DNA from: an uncultured Mucilaginibacter sp.
Lineage (GTDB): Bacteria; Bacteroidota; Bacteroidia; Sphingobacteriales; Sphingobacteriaceae
Assembly (NCBI RefSeq): GCF_946479965.1
Contig: NZ_CAMLHX010000004.1
Location: forward strand, 62,001 to 126,000
Length of the DNA stretch: 64,000 bases
Direction of reading: 5' to 3'
Under the pieces are notes generated by a model. It did not search any database. It was not told the DNA's origin and saw only the letters and a program-made list of their open reading frames with translations. The position numbers and the translations under genes are program-made. Below are positions 55,062 to 63,092 of the stretch, in pieces. Every line of letters begins with the position of its first letter. The first letter of the stretch is position 1.

Positions 55062-55157
55062 TCGGGACACTGAAAATATTTGCACGGCTAAAATACGCAA
55101 GCGCACTGGAATTTTAATGCCTTACAGCTAATAAATACATTTAAAACCGCTTTAAAA

Positions 55158-55415
55158 TTAATATTGCTTCTTACCTTCCATCTCCAGCAGCATATCATCA
55201 ATAGCCGCAGCCAGTTCGCGGTCCTTATCAGTGATAACGTCGCCGGCATCATGCGTGCTCAGCCATATCTCTACCTTGTTGTAGGTATTGCTCCAGGTGG
55301 GGTGATGGTTAAGGTGCTGCGCAATGTCGGCAACGTTAGTTATAAAGTTGAACGCATGCCTAAAATCTGTAAAAGTAAAGGAGCGATAGAGCTTGTTGTT
55401 TAGTTCCTGCCACAT
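55158..55415 (-). CDS. phhB: 4a-hydroxytetrahydrobiopterin dehydratase (pterin-4a-carbinolamine dehydratase)
   Basis: This 85-residue protein matches the pterin-4a-carbinolamine dehydratase family, which recycles the tetrahydropterin cofactor of aromatic amino acid hydroxylases. The signature is HLNHHPTWSNTYNKVEIWL followed by STHDAGDVITDKD, containing the catalytic His pair. Length is near the family norm. No phenylalanine hydroxylase gene lies in this window. It is divergent from the chimeric ORF. Confidence 0.93.
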   Translation of the reverse strand: MWQELNNKLYRSFTFTDFRHAFNFITNVADIAQHLNHHPTWSNTYNKVEIWLSTHDAGDVITDKDRELAAAIDDMLLEMEGKKQY

Positions 55416-55480
55416 TTTATTATTGATTTGATGTTTAATATTTAAATCAGCGCCACGCGTATTTAACTCCCTATAAATTA

Positions 55481-55488
55481 TAAATTTG
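55481..55488 (+). promoter_or_regulatory. -7 element 6 bp upstream of the chimeric ORF
   Basis: TAAATTTG (TAnnTTTG) ends 6 bp before the ATG at 55495, so the transcript could start almost at the start codon. Confidence 0.4.
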
Positions 55489-55494
55489 TTTTAC

Positions 55495-57390
55495 ATGAAA
55501 ACTCATTTACAATTACTTCTCCTACCACTTTTCATCGGTAAACTTTCCCTGGCCCAGGTGCCTTCCGGCGCAAGTAATAACCTTAAACCGCGCATTATTG
55601 TTTTAACCGACATTGCCCCTATTGATATTGAGCCCGACGATATGGAATCAATGATACGCTTACTGGCCCATGCCGACCTGTTTGAAATAGAAGGGCTTAT
55701 ATCAGGCACGGGCTGGAGCGATTATGGCGGCATAGAACACCCTGAGATCATTCATGATGTAATAAACGCGTACGCGAAGGACCTGCCTAACCTGCAAAAG
55801 CGTTCTGCCCAAAAAGCATTTCTGGCAAACGAGGCTAAACAACAGCTTGGTTATTGGCCCAGCCCGGCATACCTGCGTGCGCGCACAGTGTTGGGCAGTA
55901 CAAAAATGGGCGTAGCCGCCTTGGGCGATGCCAACAACTCCGCCGGAAGCGACCTTATTATTAAAATGGCTGATGAAAAAGACGACCGCCCGCTGTGGGT
56001 ATTGGTATGGGGCGGTGGCAATACCGTTGCACAGGCTATTTGGAGGGTGCAGAAAGAACGTTCGCCTGAGGAGCTAAAAAAGTTTTTACATAAGCTGCGC
56101 ATTTATACCATTACAGATCAGGACCATGTACAGTTTCGGTTTAAAGCTAATGCCAGTTCGCACTACTGGATGCGGAAGGAATTTGCCAACGATCTGTTTT
56201 TTGTTTGGGATGAGTCTGCCTGGCTTTTTCAAAACAATAACGGTAAGAAAAACTGGGACCAATACGCCAAAGATATACAGGGCCATGGCGCTATGGGCAC
56301 TATCTACCCTAAATACAAATGGGGTGTTGAGGGTGATACTCCTTCGTTGTTATATGTATGGCCCAATGGCTTGAATGATCCCGAAAACCCAGCAGGCGGC
56401 AGTTGGGGTGGCTTTTTTCAAAGAGGTATTAGCGCGGATAGCGTTACTACGGCTTGGGTAAACCAAAAGAACACGCCTGCCAACGCTATCTCCAAAAAAT
56501 ACGAAGAGAGGTTTTACCCGGCCCTATACAATAGTTTCGCGGCGCGGATGGAATGGGCACGCGATGGCAAAGGTAACCGCAACCCGGTTGTTGTGGTAAA
56601 TAAGGACAAGAGCCTTGCACCTATTCGTTTATCTGCAAAAGCAAATACATCTGTGGTGCTTGATGCTTCGGCATCCACAGACCCCGATGGTGATAAACTT
56701 ACTTATAACTGGTGGATACTTACTGAGGCAGGCACCTATCAGCAGCCTGTTCAAATAGCCAACATTTATGTAATGAACCACATAAGCGTAAAAGCAGCCG
56801 CATTGGCTTATTTGGTTTGCCCTGTATTAACTACCCTGCTGGCCTGGTTAATTCTACGCGAAAAGCTAAGCAAACTGCAATGGGGTGCTGTGGGCTTAAG
56901 TTTATTGAGCTGCCTTTTGCTATCCTACGCCAACATAATTGACATGGTTTACAGTAGCATGGTGGGGCTTAGTTATGCTGCTTACCTGGTTAGCCAGCGC
57001 CGCAACACAGGATTTGATAGATTTTTAGTGCTTACTTTCCATATTGTACTGTCGGCTATTATGCTGCTGCCATTTTACCCTACTTTTGGCGGACCGCTAC
57101 CAACGGAAGACAAATTCTACATATACATGCTTATAATAGCAGTATTGTTTACCATTATACCCCTGTTTTTAAATCTTTTCGCACTTAAGGGCCTTGGTTC
57201 CTCAACATTGGGCATGCTGCTTAATATTAACCCTATTATTGGCTTTACACTGGCGGGGGTTATCTATCGCGAGCAGATCAGCATTGCGCAGATTTTTTCT
57301 TATTCACTGATTTTTGTGGCGGTGCTAATTTTTAACGCGGCAGCTTTGTTTGGGGGGAGGAGGAAACGGGAGTTGTCTGGCGCCAATTAA
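55495..57390 (+). CDS. Chimeric ORF: DUF1593 nucleoside-hydrolase-like protein fused to the C-terminal part of an EamA transporter
   Basis: A 631-residue ORF with two unrelated halves. Residues 1-19 are a signal peptide (ending SLAQ); about 30-345 match the secreted DUF1593/Sde182 nucleoside-hydrolase-like family (RIIVLTDIAPIDIEPDD, VWGGGNTVAQAI, QDHV); about 375-420 begin an Ig/PKD-like domain (DASASTDPDGDKLTYNWW). At about residues 421-424 (DNA 56755-56766) the sequence switches to ANIYVMNHISVKAAALAYL and continues as EamA/DMT membrane helices to the end (about 7 helices). The hydrolase lacks its usual last stretch and the transporter lacks its first two or three helices. This is an in-frame deletion fusion or an assembly artefact. 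Start chosen over the TTG at 55486. Confidence 0.8.
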   Translation: MKTHLQLLLLPLFIGKLSLAQVPSGASNNLKPRIIVLTDIAPIDIEPDDMESMIRLLAHADLFEIEGLISGTGWSDYGGIEHPEIIHDVINAYAKDLPNLQKRSAQKAFLANEAKQQLGYWPSPAYLRARTVLGSTKMGVAALGDANNSAGSDLIIKMADEKDDRPLWVLVWGGGNTVAQAIWRVQKERSPEELKKFLHKLRIYTITDQDHVQFRFKANASSHYWMRKEFANDLFFVWDESAWLFQNNNGKKNWDQYAKDIQGHGAMGTIYPKYKWGVEGDTPSLLYVWPNGLNDPENPAGGSWGGFFQRGISADSVTTAWVNQKNTPANAISKKYEERFYPALYNSFAARMEWARDGKGNRNPVVVVNKDKSLAPIRLSAKANTSVVLDASASTDPDGDKLTYNWWILTEAGTYQQPVQIANIYVMNHISVKAAALAYLVCPVLTTLLAWLILREKLSKLQWGAVGLSLLSCLLLSYANIIDMVYSSMVGLSYAAYLVSQRRNTGFDRFLVLTFHIVLSAIMLLPFYPTFGGPLPTEDKFYIYMLIIAVLFTIIPLFLNLFALKGLGSSTLGMLLNINPIIGFTLAGVIYREQISIAQIFSYSLIFVAVLIFNAAALFGGRRKRELSGAN

Positions 57391-57510
57391 CTTTGAAAGG
57401 CACGATACATGCATTTAAAATAATGATGGGTTTTAAGCCCACGGCTATTTATATTTAAACCTGCTGACATACCGTTGTCATTACCCATGTGTTTCTTTGA
57501 ACAAGCTTGC

Positions 57511-57596
57511 ACGTTGTACGTTATAAGTTTTACGTTGTAGGTAAGAAAAGTGTAAATAAAAACGTACCACGTATAACGTAATACGTAAAACCTTCA
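57511..57596. repeat. ACGTTGTA/AAGTTTTACG inverted-word repeat upstream of uvrB
   Basis: Left words (57511-57540: ACGTTGTACG, AAGTTTTACGTTGTA) face inverse words on the right (57561-57592: ACGTACCACG, TAACGTAATACGTAAAAC). The string at 57525-57539 matches the repeat behind recJ at 13 of 15 positions. The block ends about 10 bp before the uvrB -7 box. The rest of the 232-bp gap shows nothing recognisable. Confidence 0.6.
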
Positions 57597-57605
57597 CAAA
57601 ACAAG

Positions 57606-57613
57606 TATTTTTG
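57606..57613 (+). promoter_or_regulatory. -7 element upstream of uvrB
   Basis: TATTTTTG (TAnnTTTG) ends 9 bp before the ATG at 57623. No LexA-type (SOS) box was recognised next to it. Confidence 0.45.
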
Positions 57614-57622
57614 CATCAACAC

Positions 57623-59650
57623 ATGGATTTTAAACTAACTTCTCAATACCAACCCACCGGCGATCAGCCCGGCGCTATAAAACAACTGGTAGACGGCGTT
57701 AATGGCGGCGAAAACTACCAAACGCTGTTGGGTGTAACCGGCTCAGGTAAAACGTTTACGGTTGCAAATGTTATCGCGCAAACGCAGAAGCCTACGCTGG
57801 TATTGAGCCATAATAAAACCCTTGCCGCACAGTTGTACGGCGAGTTTAAGCAGTTCTTCCCCGAAAACGCGGTGAACTACTTTGTATCCTACTACGACTA
57901 CTACCAGCCCGAGGCCTTCATACCCACCACTAACACCTACATAGAAAAGGACCTGCAGATAAACGAGGAGATTGAGAAACTTCGTCTGCGCACCACCTCG
58001 GCATTAATGAGCGGGCGGCGGGACGTTATTGTGGTGTCGTCTATATCGTGCATTTACGGTATGGGTAACCCGGAAGACTTTGCCGCTTCGGTATTTAAGT
58101 TTGCGGTTGGTACAAGGATAAGTCGCAATGCCTTTTTGCACCGTTTGGTTGAGATATTATACGCCCGCACCACTGCCGATTTTAAACGCGGTACATTCAG
58201 GGTAAAGGGCGATACGGTGGATATCTTCCCTGCTTATATGGATCATGCCTACCGCATCTCTTTCTTCGGCGATGATATTGAGGAGCTAAGCACTTTCGAC
58301 ATCGGCACCGGCAAAACGGTAGAGAAGATGACGCACATGGTGCTGTACCCTGCAAACCTGTACGTTGCTCCGAGAGAGCGTTTCCAGCAATCCATCTGGG
58401 CCATACAGGAAGAACTGGAGAGCCGCAAGAAGCAATTTATAGGTGATGGCCGCTTTTTAGAGGCCAAGCGTTTAGAGGAGCGGGTAAACTACGATCTGGA
58501 GATGATCCGCGAGTTAGGTTACTGCTCAGGTATTGAAAATTACTCCCGCTTTTTTGATGGTCGCGCGCCCGGGGCAAGGCCGTTCTGCTTGTTAGACTAT
58601 TTCCCGGATGATTACCTGATGGTGATTGACGAGAGCCACGTAACGGTACCGCAGATCCGTGCCATGTATGGCGGCGACAGGTCGCGCAAGATCTCGTTGG
58701 TTGATTATGGGTTCCGCTTGCCTGCGGCATTGGACAACCGTCCGCTTAACTTCCAGGAGTTTGAGCGGCTGGCACCGCAAACCATTTATGTAAGCGCTAC
58801 GCCTGCCGATTTTGAACTGGAGAAATCAGGCGGTGTAGTGGTAGAGCAGGTGATACGCCCTACAGGGCTGCTTGATCCGCTGATTGATGTGCGCCCTGCC
58901 GTTAACCAGGTGGATGACCTGCTGGATGAGGTAGATAAAACCATTAAGCAAGGCGACCGTGTACTGGTAACTACCCTCACCAAACGTATGGCGGAGGAAC
59001 TGGCTAAATACATGGACCGCCTGAATATAAAATGCCGTTATATCCACTCAGAAGTGAAGACCCTGCAACGGGTAGAGATACTGCGCGATCTGCGTTTGGG
59101 TGTATTTGATGTGCTGATAGGCATCAACTTACTACGTGAGGGATTAGACCTGCCGGAGGTATCATTGGTTTGTATTTTGGATGCTGATAAGGAAGGGTTT
59201 TTGCGTTCAGAGCGTTCACTTATACAAACTATTGGTCGCGCGGCACGTAATGATCGAGGCCGGGTTATTATGTATGCTGATAAGATAACTGACTCGATGC
59301 AGATAACCATGGACGAAACCAACCGCCGCCGCGAAAAGCAGATCCTTTATAACGCCGAGCACGGTATCACCCCAACAACAGTAGGCAAAACCAAGGCGGA
59401 GATTATTGAGCAAACATCGGTTATGGATTTTCAGGGTGGGGTGCAGAAGGCTTATGTGGAAACGGATACGCTTACCCTTGCTGCCGACCCGATTGTGCAA
59501 TACATGAGCAAAAGCGATCTGAAAAAATCCATCGACAATACTAAAAAAGACATGCTGGCAGCAGCCAAGGATATGGACTTTTTGCGTGCCGCCAAACTAC
59601 GCGATGAAATGTTTGCCCTGGAGAAGATGATGGAAGAGAAGTTTAGCTAG
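57623..59650 (+). CDS. uvrB: Excinuclease ABC subunit B
   Basis: UvrB is the damage-verifying helicase-like subunit of nucleotide excision repair. The 675-residue protein has Walker A GVTGSGKTFT near 40, the beta-hairpin region YYDYYQPEAFIP that clamps DNA, DESHVT (DEAD-type box), motif VI IQTIGRAARN, and a C-terminal UVR domain that binds UvrC (about 635-670). ATG 57623 is preferred over the TTG at 57611, which lies in the -7 box. Both flanks carry word repeats. Confidence 0.98.
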   Translation: MDFKLTSQYQPTGDQPGAIKQLVDGVNGGENYQTLLGVTGSGKTFTVANVIAQTQKPTLVLSHNKTLAAQLYGEFKQFFPENAVNYFVSYYDYYQPEAFIPTTNTYIEKDLQINEEIEKLRLRTTSALMSGRRDVIVVSSISCIYGMGNPEDFAASVFKFAVGTRISRNAFLHRLVEILYARTTADFKRGTFRVKGDTVDIFPAYMDHAYRISFFGDDIEELSTFDIGTGKTVEKMTHMVLYPANLYVAPRERFQQSIWAIQEELESRKKQFIGDGRFLEAKRLEERVNYDLEMIRELGYCSGIENYSRFFDGRAPGARPFCLLDYFPDDYLMVIDESHVTVPQIRAMYGGDRSRKISLVDYGFRLPAALDNRPLNFQEFERLAPQTIYVSATPADFELEKSGGVVVEQVIRPTGLLDPLIDVRPAVNQVDDLLDEVDKTIKQGDRVLVTTLTKRMAEELAKYMDRLNIKCRYIHSEVKTLQRVEILRDLRLGVFDVLIGINLLREGLDLPEVSLVCILDADKEGFLRSERSLIQTIGRAARNDRGRVIMYADKITDSMQITMDETNRRREKQILYNAEHGITPTTVGKTKAEIIEQTSVMDFQGGVQKAYVETDTLTLAADPIVQYMSKSDLKKSIDNTKKDMLAAAKDMDFLRAAKLRDEMFALEKMMEEKFS

Positions 59651-59729
59651 TGGATGTGCAGATATGCGTATGTGCAGATGCATGGCTATGCAAATATTCG
59701 AAATTATATCATTAGCACATCTGCACATC
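59651..59729. repeat. TGTGCAGATATGC iterated words after uvrB
   Basis: Directly after the uvrB stop: ATGTGCAGATATGCGTATGT-type words (59651-59694), then the inverse GCACATCTGCACATC (59715-59729). The word family is the same as at 17497-17646 and 20514-20676. Confidence 0.7.
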
Positions 59730-59784
59730 GAATAATGACACTTTCCTGGTGTAACAATCTCTTACAATCCTGCATCAAACAATT

Positions 59785-59831
59785 GTGTAAAATCATAAGC
59801 AATCATTTTACACGTTATAGTGTTATATTTG
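59785..59831 (+). promoter_or_regulatory. GTGTAAAAT inverted repeat and -7 element upstream of the DUF4834 gene
   Basis: GTGTAAAAT (59785-59793) is perfectly inverted at 59805-59813 with an 11-nt loop. TATATTTG (TAnnTTTG) follows at 59824-59831, 21 bp before the ATG. The dyad sits where an operator, or a uvrB terminator, might be. Confidence 0.4.
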
Positions 59832-59852
59832 TAGTTTAAACCTGTTAAAAGA

Positions 59853-60104
59853 ATGTTTTTACGTTTTCTGCTAATTTGTATCCTGATTATATATGCCGTT
59901 CGCCTGCTGCTCCGCTTTTTAATACCCTTGTTTTTTCAAAGTTTGGTAAATAAAGCGCAACAGGGCCAACAAGGTTATAATGCCCAAAATCAGCAAAAGC
60001 CTACGGGAAAGATCAATATAGATTTTATACCCGAGGAGGCTACCAAAAGTAAAGTGCCCGATACCGAAGGCGACTTTGTTGAATACGAAGAAATTAAAAA
60101 GTAA
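59853..60104 (+). CDS. DUF4834-family small membrane protein
   Basis: An 83-residue protein with one N-terminal membrane helix (about 1-28, MFLRFLLICILIIYAVRLLL), a Gln/Asn-rich stretch (about 36-50, QQGQQGYNAQNQQ) and an acidic tail (GDFVEYEEIKK). This matches the DUF4834 family of Bacteroidota, function unknown. Its stop codon directly abuts the start of the next gene, so the two are translated together. Confidence 0.78.
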   Translation: MFLRFLLICILIIYAVRLLLRFLIPLFFQSLVNKAQQGQQGYNAQNQQKPTGKINIDFIPEEATKSKVPDTEGDFVEYEEIKK

Positions 60105-60380
60105 ATGATTCCCGAAGAACTATATAAGCGCAGGCGCAGGCATGATAATACGCCGGCTACTATGGTTCTGATTATTACCAACTACATAGTTGCCACTATA
60201 CTTTTTACCTCAATAAGTGCGAGCAGCTGGTTTTTTTACGTGGTTTTGGCAGGCTTAGCATGGTATAACTTCTACACCATCCGCCGCAACCGCGATGAGA
60301 TAACCCGCGTTAATATTATTGCCTATGTGGTTGGCTGGGCCGGCATTGTTTTGCTGTATTTTGTAACCCGTAATATTTAA
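60105..60380 (+). CDS. Small membrane protein of unknown function
   Basis: A 91-residue protein with a basic N terminus (YKRRRRHD) and three predicted membrane segments (about 20-38, 42-58 and 70-88). No family recognised. The ATG at 60105 follows the DUF4834 stop with no spacing, so the two genes form one unit. Whether it works with DUF4834 or YfhO is inference. Confidence 0.65.
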   Translation: MIPEELYKRRRRHDNTPATMVLIITNYIVATILFTSISASSWFFYVVLAGLAWYNFYTIRRNRDEITRVNIIAYVVGWAGIVLLYFVTRNI

Positions 60381-60427
60381 GCGAAAATCCTTTTTAGCTT
60401 TGCCGTTTCAATTGTCGCTTAAATTTC

Positions 60428-60435
60428 TATTTTTG
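60428..60435 (+). promoter_or_regulatory. -7 element for yfhO
   Basis: TATTTTTG (TAnnTTTG), 34 bp before the ATG at 60470. A TTTG at 60399-60402 is upstream with a 25-bp spacer, slightly wider than usual. Confidence 0.45.
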
Positions 60436-60469
60436 GGCGTTACAATTAATTCCAATTTAAATCAAGTAG

Positions 60470-62959
60470 ATGAATAACTGGTTCAAGCGCAATGGCATCC
60501 ATTTTGCCATTATCGGCATATTTTTTATAATGTGCTTTGTTTATTTTACGCCTGCGTTTCAGGGTAAAACCTTAGGCCAAAGCGACGTAACCGGCGCGCA
60601 ATCAACCCAAACGGAAATAAATACCTATAAAGACAAGGGCCAAACCATATTATGGACCAACCAGATTTTTGGCGGCATGCCAGTGTTTCAGATCTGGGTG
60701 CCTTATACCAATAATATTACCAGCCATGTTATTATCGCGTTAAAAGCGGTTTTCCCCAACCCAATTGATACAGTAATGATATTATTAATTGGGGCATACT
60801 TTTTATTTATTGTGTTAAAGCTTAACCCCTGGCTGGCCGCAGCTGGCGCGGTGGCGTTCACGTTCTCATCCTACAACATTATTTACATAGTAGCGGGGCA
60901 CTCCAACCAAGCCTTTGCCATTGCTTTTTTCGCGCCTATAATAGCGAGCATAATTTTAACGCTTCGCGGAAAGCACATATTGGGCGGAGCCTTAACAGCT
61001 TTCTTTTTGGCGATGGAAATACGCGCCAATCACCTGCAAATGACCTACTACCTGATGCTGGCCGTATTTATTCTGGTTATTGTAGAGGTATTCCACGCTG
61101 TAAAAAACAAAACAATGCCCCAGTTGCTAAAATCTGTGGGATTTTTAGTGGCAGGTTTGGGCCTGGCTGTAGCGGTAAATGCATCCATGTTATGGAGCAA
61201 TGCTGAATACGCGAAGGAAACTATCCGTGGGCAATCCAACCTAAAAGCAATGGTTAACGAACCAAGCACCGGCCTTGCTAGAAGCTACGCCTACCAATAT
61301 AGCCAGGGCGTAGGCGAATCCCTTTCATTTTTGGTTCCTAATATTTATGGCGGCGGAACGGGTACTGAACCCATTGACCAAAACTCTAATATAACAAAAG
61401 CCTTTATTGCCAAAGGAATACCCGAAGCAGATGCTGTAAAAGTCGCTACACAGATAAGCTATCAATTTCCTGGCATGAATGCTTATTGGGGTGAAAAAAG
61501 ACCATCTACCAGCGGGCCCTGGTATTTTGGCGCTGCTGTGTGCTTCCTCTTTGTATTCGGTTTAATTATAGTTAAGGACCGCCTTAAATGGTGGGTACTA
61601 TCAACAGTGGTCCTTACTATGCTGCTGTCTTTTGGCAGTAATTTCCCTTTCGTTTCAGATCTTTTCTTTAACTATTTTCCGTTATACAATAAGTTCCGCG
61701 CGGTTGAATCTATTCTCTCCGTTACAATGCTTTGCTTTCCACTGTTAGCTATCCTGGCGGTAAAAGAACTTGTAGAAAATACAGATAAAAAAGCGCTTCA
61801 AAAAAAGGCGCTGCTATCATTGTACATCACCGGCGGTATTGCATTAGTGCTTGTTGTATTGCCTGATGCTATTCTAAGCTTCCGCCCTTCAGACCAGGCA
61901 GAAGGTATTTCTGCGCTTACGCAGGCTTTACAGGGCAATACCAGCTTTCCTTCAGCTTCGGCAATAGCTAACGGTATTGTTCAGGATAGAATAAGCCTTG
62001 CACGTACGGACGCAGTAAGATCATTAATATTCGTGGCACTGGCGTTCGGCATAGTTTTTCTTTACATCAAACAAAAGATCAATGCTACCATACTGTCTCT
62101 GGCATTTTTAGCGCTGGTATTAATAGACCTTTGGCAGGTGGATAAGCGCTACTTAAAAGATGAAAACTTTGCCGAAAAGCAATTAACCAACAAGCCTGAG
62201 CCGCGCGAAGTTGATACTTTTATAGCACGCGATACGGACCCTAATTTCAGGGTTTTTGATGCAACTGCGGGGCTATTGCAGGATACTTATAATCCATTCT
62301 TTCACAAGTCGTTCGGCGGGTACTCTGCCGCAAGACTAAAACGTTTCCAGGAACTAATAGATGCGCAGTTCAGCAAAAGTGTAAACCAGGATGTGTTGGA
62401 TATGCTGAACATGAAATACATTATCACTTCTGATCCTTCAAACGGGTCGGTAAAAATGCAGGTTAATCCTACAGCTTGCGGCAATGCATGGTTTGTGAAA
62501 AGTGTAAAATATGCAAAAACGGCTGATCAGGAAATGCAGGCCATTAGTAGTTTCGATCCAAAACTGGAGGCCATAGTTAATGAGCAGTTTAAGCCATTAG
62601 CAGGCAATGAGACCACATTTGACCCGGCCGCCACAATTAAGTTAGTACACTACAGCCCGGATACCTTAAAGTACAAAAGCGGATCAACCGCTGAGCAGAT
62701 AGCGGTTTTCTCTGAAATATATTACGATAAAGGCTGGAAGATGTATATTGATGGTAAAGAAACACCTTACTTCCGTGCCGATTACCTATTGCGTGCAGCT
62801 AAAATACCTGTAGGTAACCATGATATTGAATTTGTTTTCCACCCGGCATCCTATTACACCGGCGAGGGTATTTCGTTAGCAGGTTCAATTCTGCTGGTAT
62901 TAGCCATTGGGGCGGCGGGTTATACCGAGACACGAAAGAAAACTGCAAAAAAAGCGTAA
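60470..62959 (+). CDS. YfhO-family polytopic membrane protein
   Basis: An 829-residue membrane protein of the YfhO family (GT-C-like fold; in Firmicutes linked to lipoteichoic acid glycosylation). About 12-14 hydrophobic segments fill residues 10-560, with a large extracytoplasmic part to about 790 (YDKGWKMYIDGKETPYFRADYLLRA is family-typical in part), and a last helix near 800-820. The Lys-rich end is TRKKTAKKA. In Bacteroidota it presumably transfers sugars to a surface glycan or lipid; that is inference. It ends at a terminator. Confidence 0.85.
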   Translation: MNNWFKRNGIHFAIIGIFFIMCFVYFTPAFQGKTLGQSDVTGAQSTQTEINTYKDKGQTILWTNQIFGGMPVFQIWVPYTNNITSHVIIALKAVFPNPIDTVMILLIGAYFLFIVLKLNPWLAAAGAVAFTFSSYNIIYIVAGHSNQAFAIAFFAPIIASIILTLRGKHILGGALTAFFLAMEIRANHLQMTYYLMLAVFILVIVEVFHAVKNKTMPQLLKSVGFLVAGLGLAVAVNASMLWSNAEYAKETIRGQSNLKAMVNEPSTGLARSYAYQYSQGVGESLSFLVPNIYGGGTGTEPIDQNSNITKAFIAKGIPEADAVKVATQISYQFPGMNAYWGEKRPSTSGPWYFGAAVCFLFVFGLIIVKDRLKWWVLSTVVLTMLLSFGSNFPFVSDLFFNYFPLYNKFRAVESILSVTMLCFPLLAILAVKELVENTDKKALQKKALLSLYITGGIALVLVVLPDAILSFRPSDQAEGISALTQALQGNTSFPSASAIANGIVQDRISLARTDAVRSLIFVALAFGIVFLYIKQKINATILSLAFLALVLIDLWQVDKRYLKDENFAEKQLTNKPEPREVDTFIARDTDPNFRVFDATAGLLQDTYNPFFHKSFGGYSAARLKRFQELIDAQFSKSVNQDVLDMLNMKYIITSDPSNGSVKMQVNPTACGNAWFVKSVKYAKTADQEMQAISSFDPKLEAIVNEQFKPLAGNETTFDPAATIKLVHYSPDTLKYKSGSTAEQIAVFSEIYYDKGWKMYIDGKETPYFRADYLLRAAKIPVGNHDIEFVFHPASYYTGEGISLAGSILLVLAIGAAGYTETRKKTAKKA

Positions 62960-62975
62960 AGTGCTTTGCATTAAT

Positions 62976-63006
62976 AGAAAAGGATGGCCGGTGCCATCCT
63001 TTTTTG
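62976..63006 (+). terminator. Terminator after yfhO
   Basis: GGATGGC (62982-62988) pairs with GCCATCC (62993-62999), 4-nt loop, then TTTTTT. Confidence 0.9.
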
Positions 63007-63044
63007 TTAGTGAAACTCGCTATGGGGCTTGTAGAAAAATAATT

Positions 63045-63052
63045 TAAATTTG
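63045..63052 (+). promoter_or_regulatory. -7 element for the last gene
   Basis: TAAATTTG (TAnnTTTG) lies 40 bp before the ATG at 63093, just behind the yfhO terminator. No clear -33 box. Confidence 0.4.
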
Positions 63053-63092
63053 AGCCCGTCAATAATTATAACCAATTATACCAGCCTGATAA

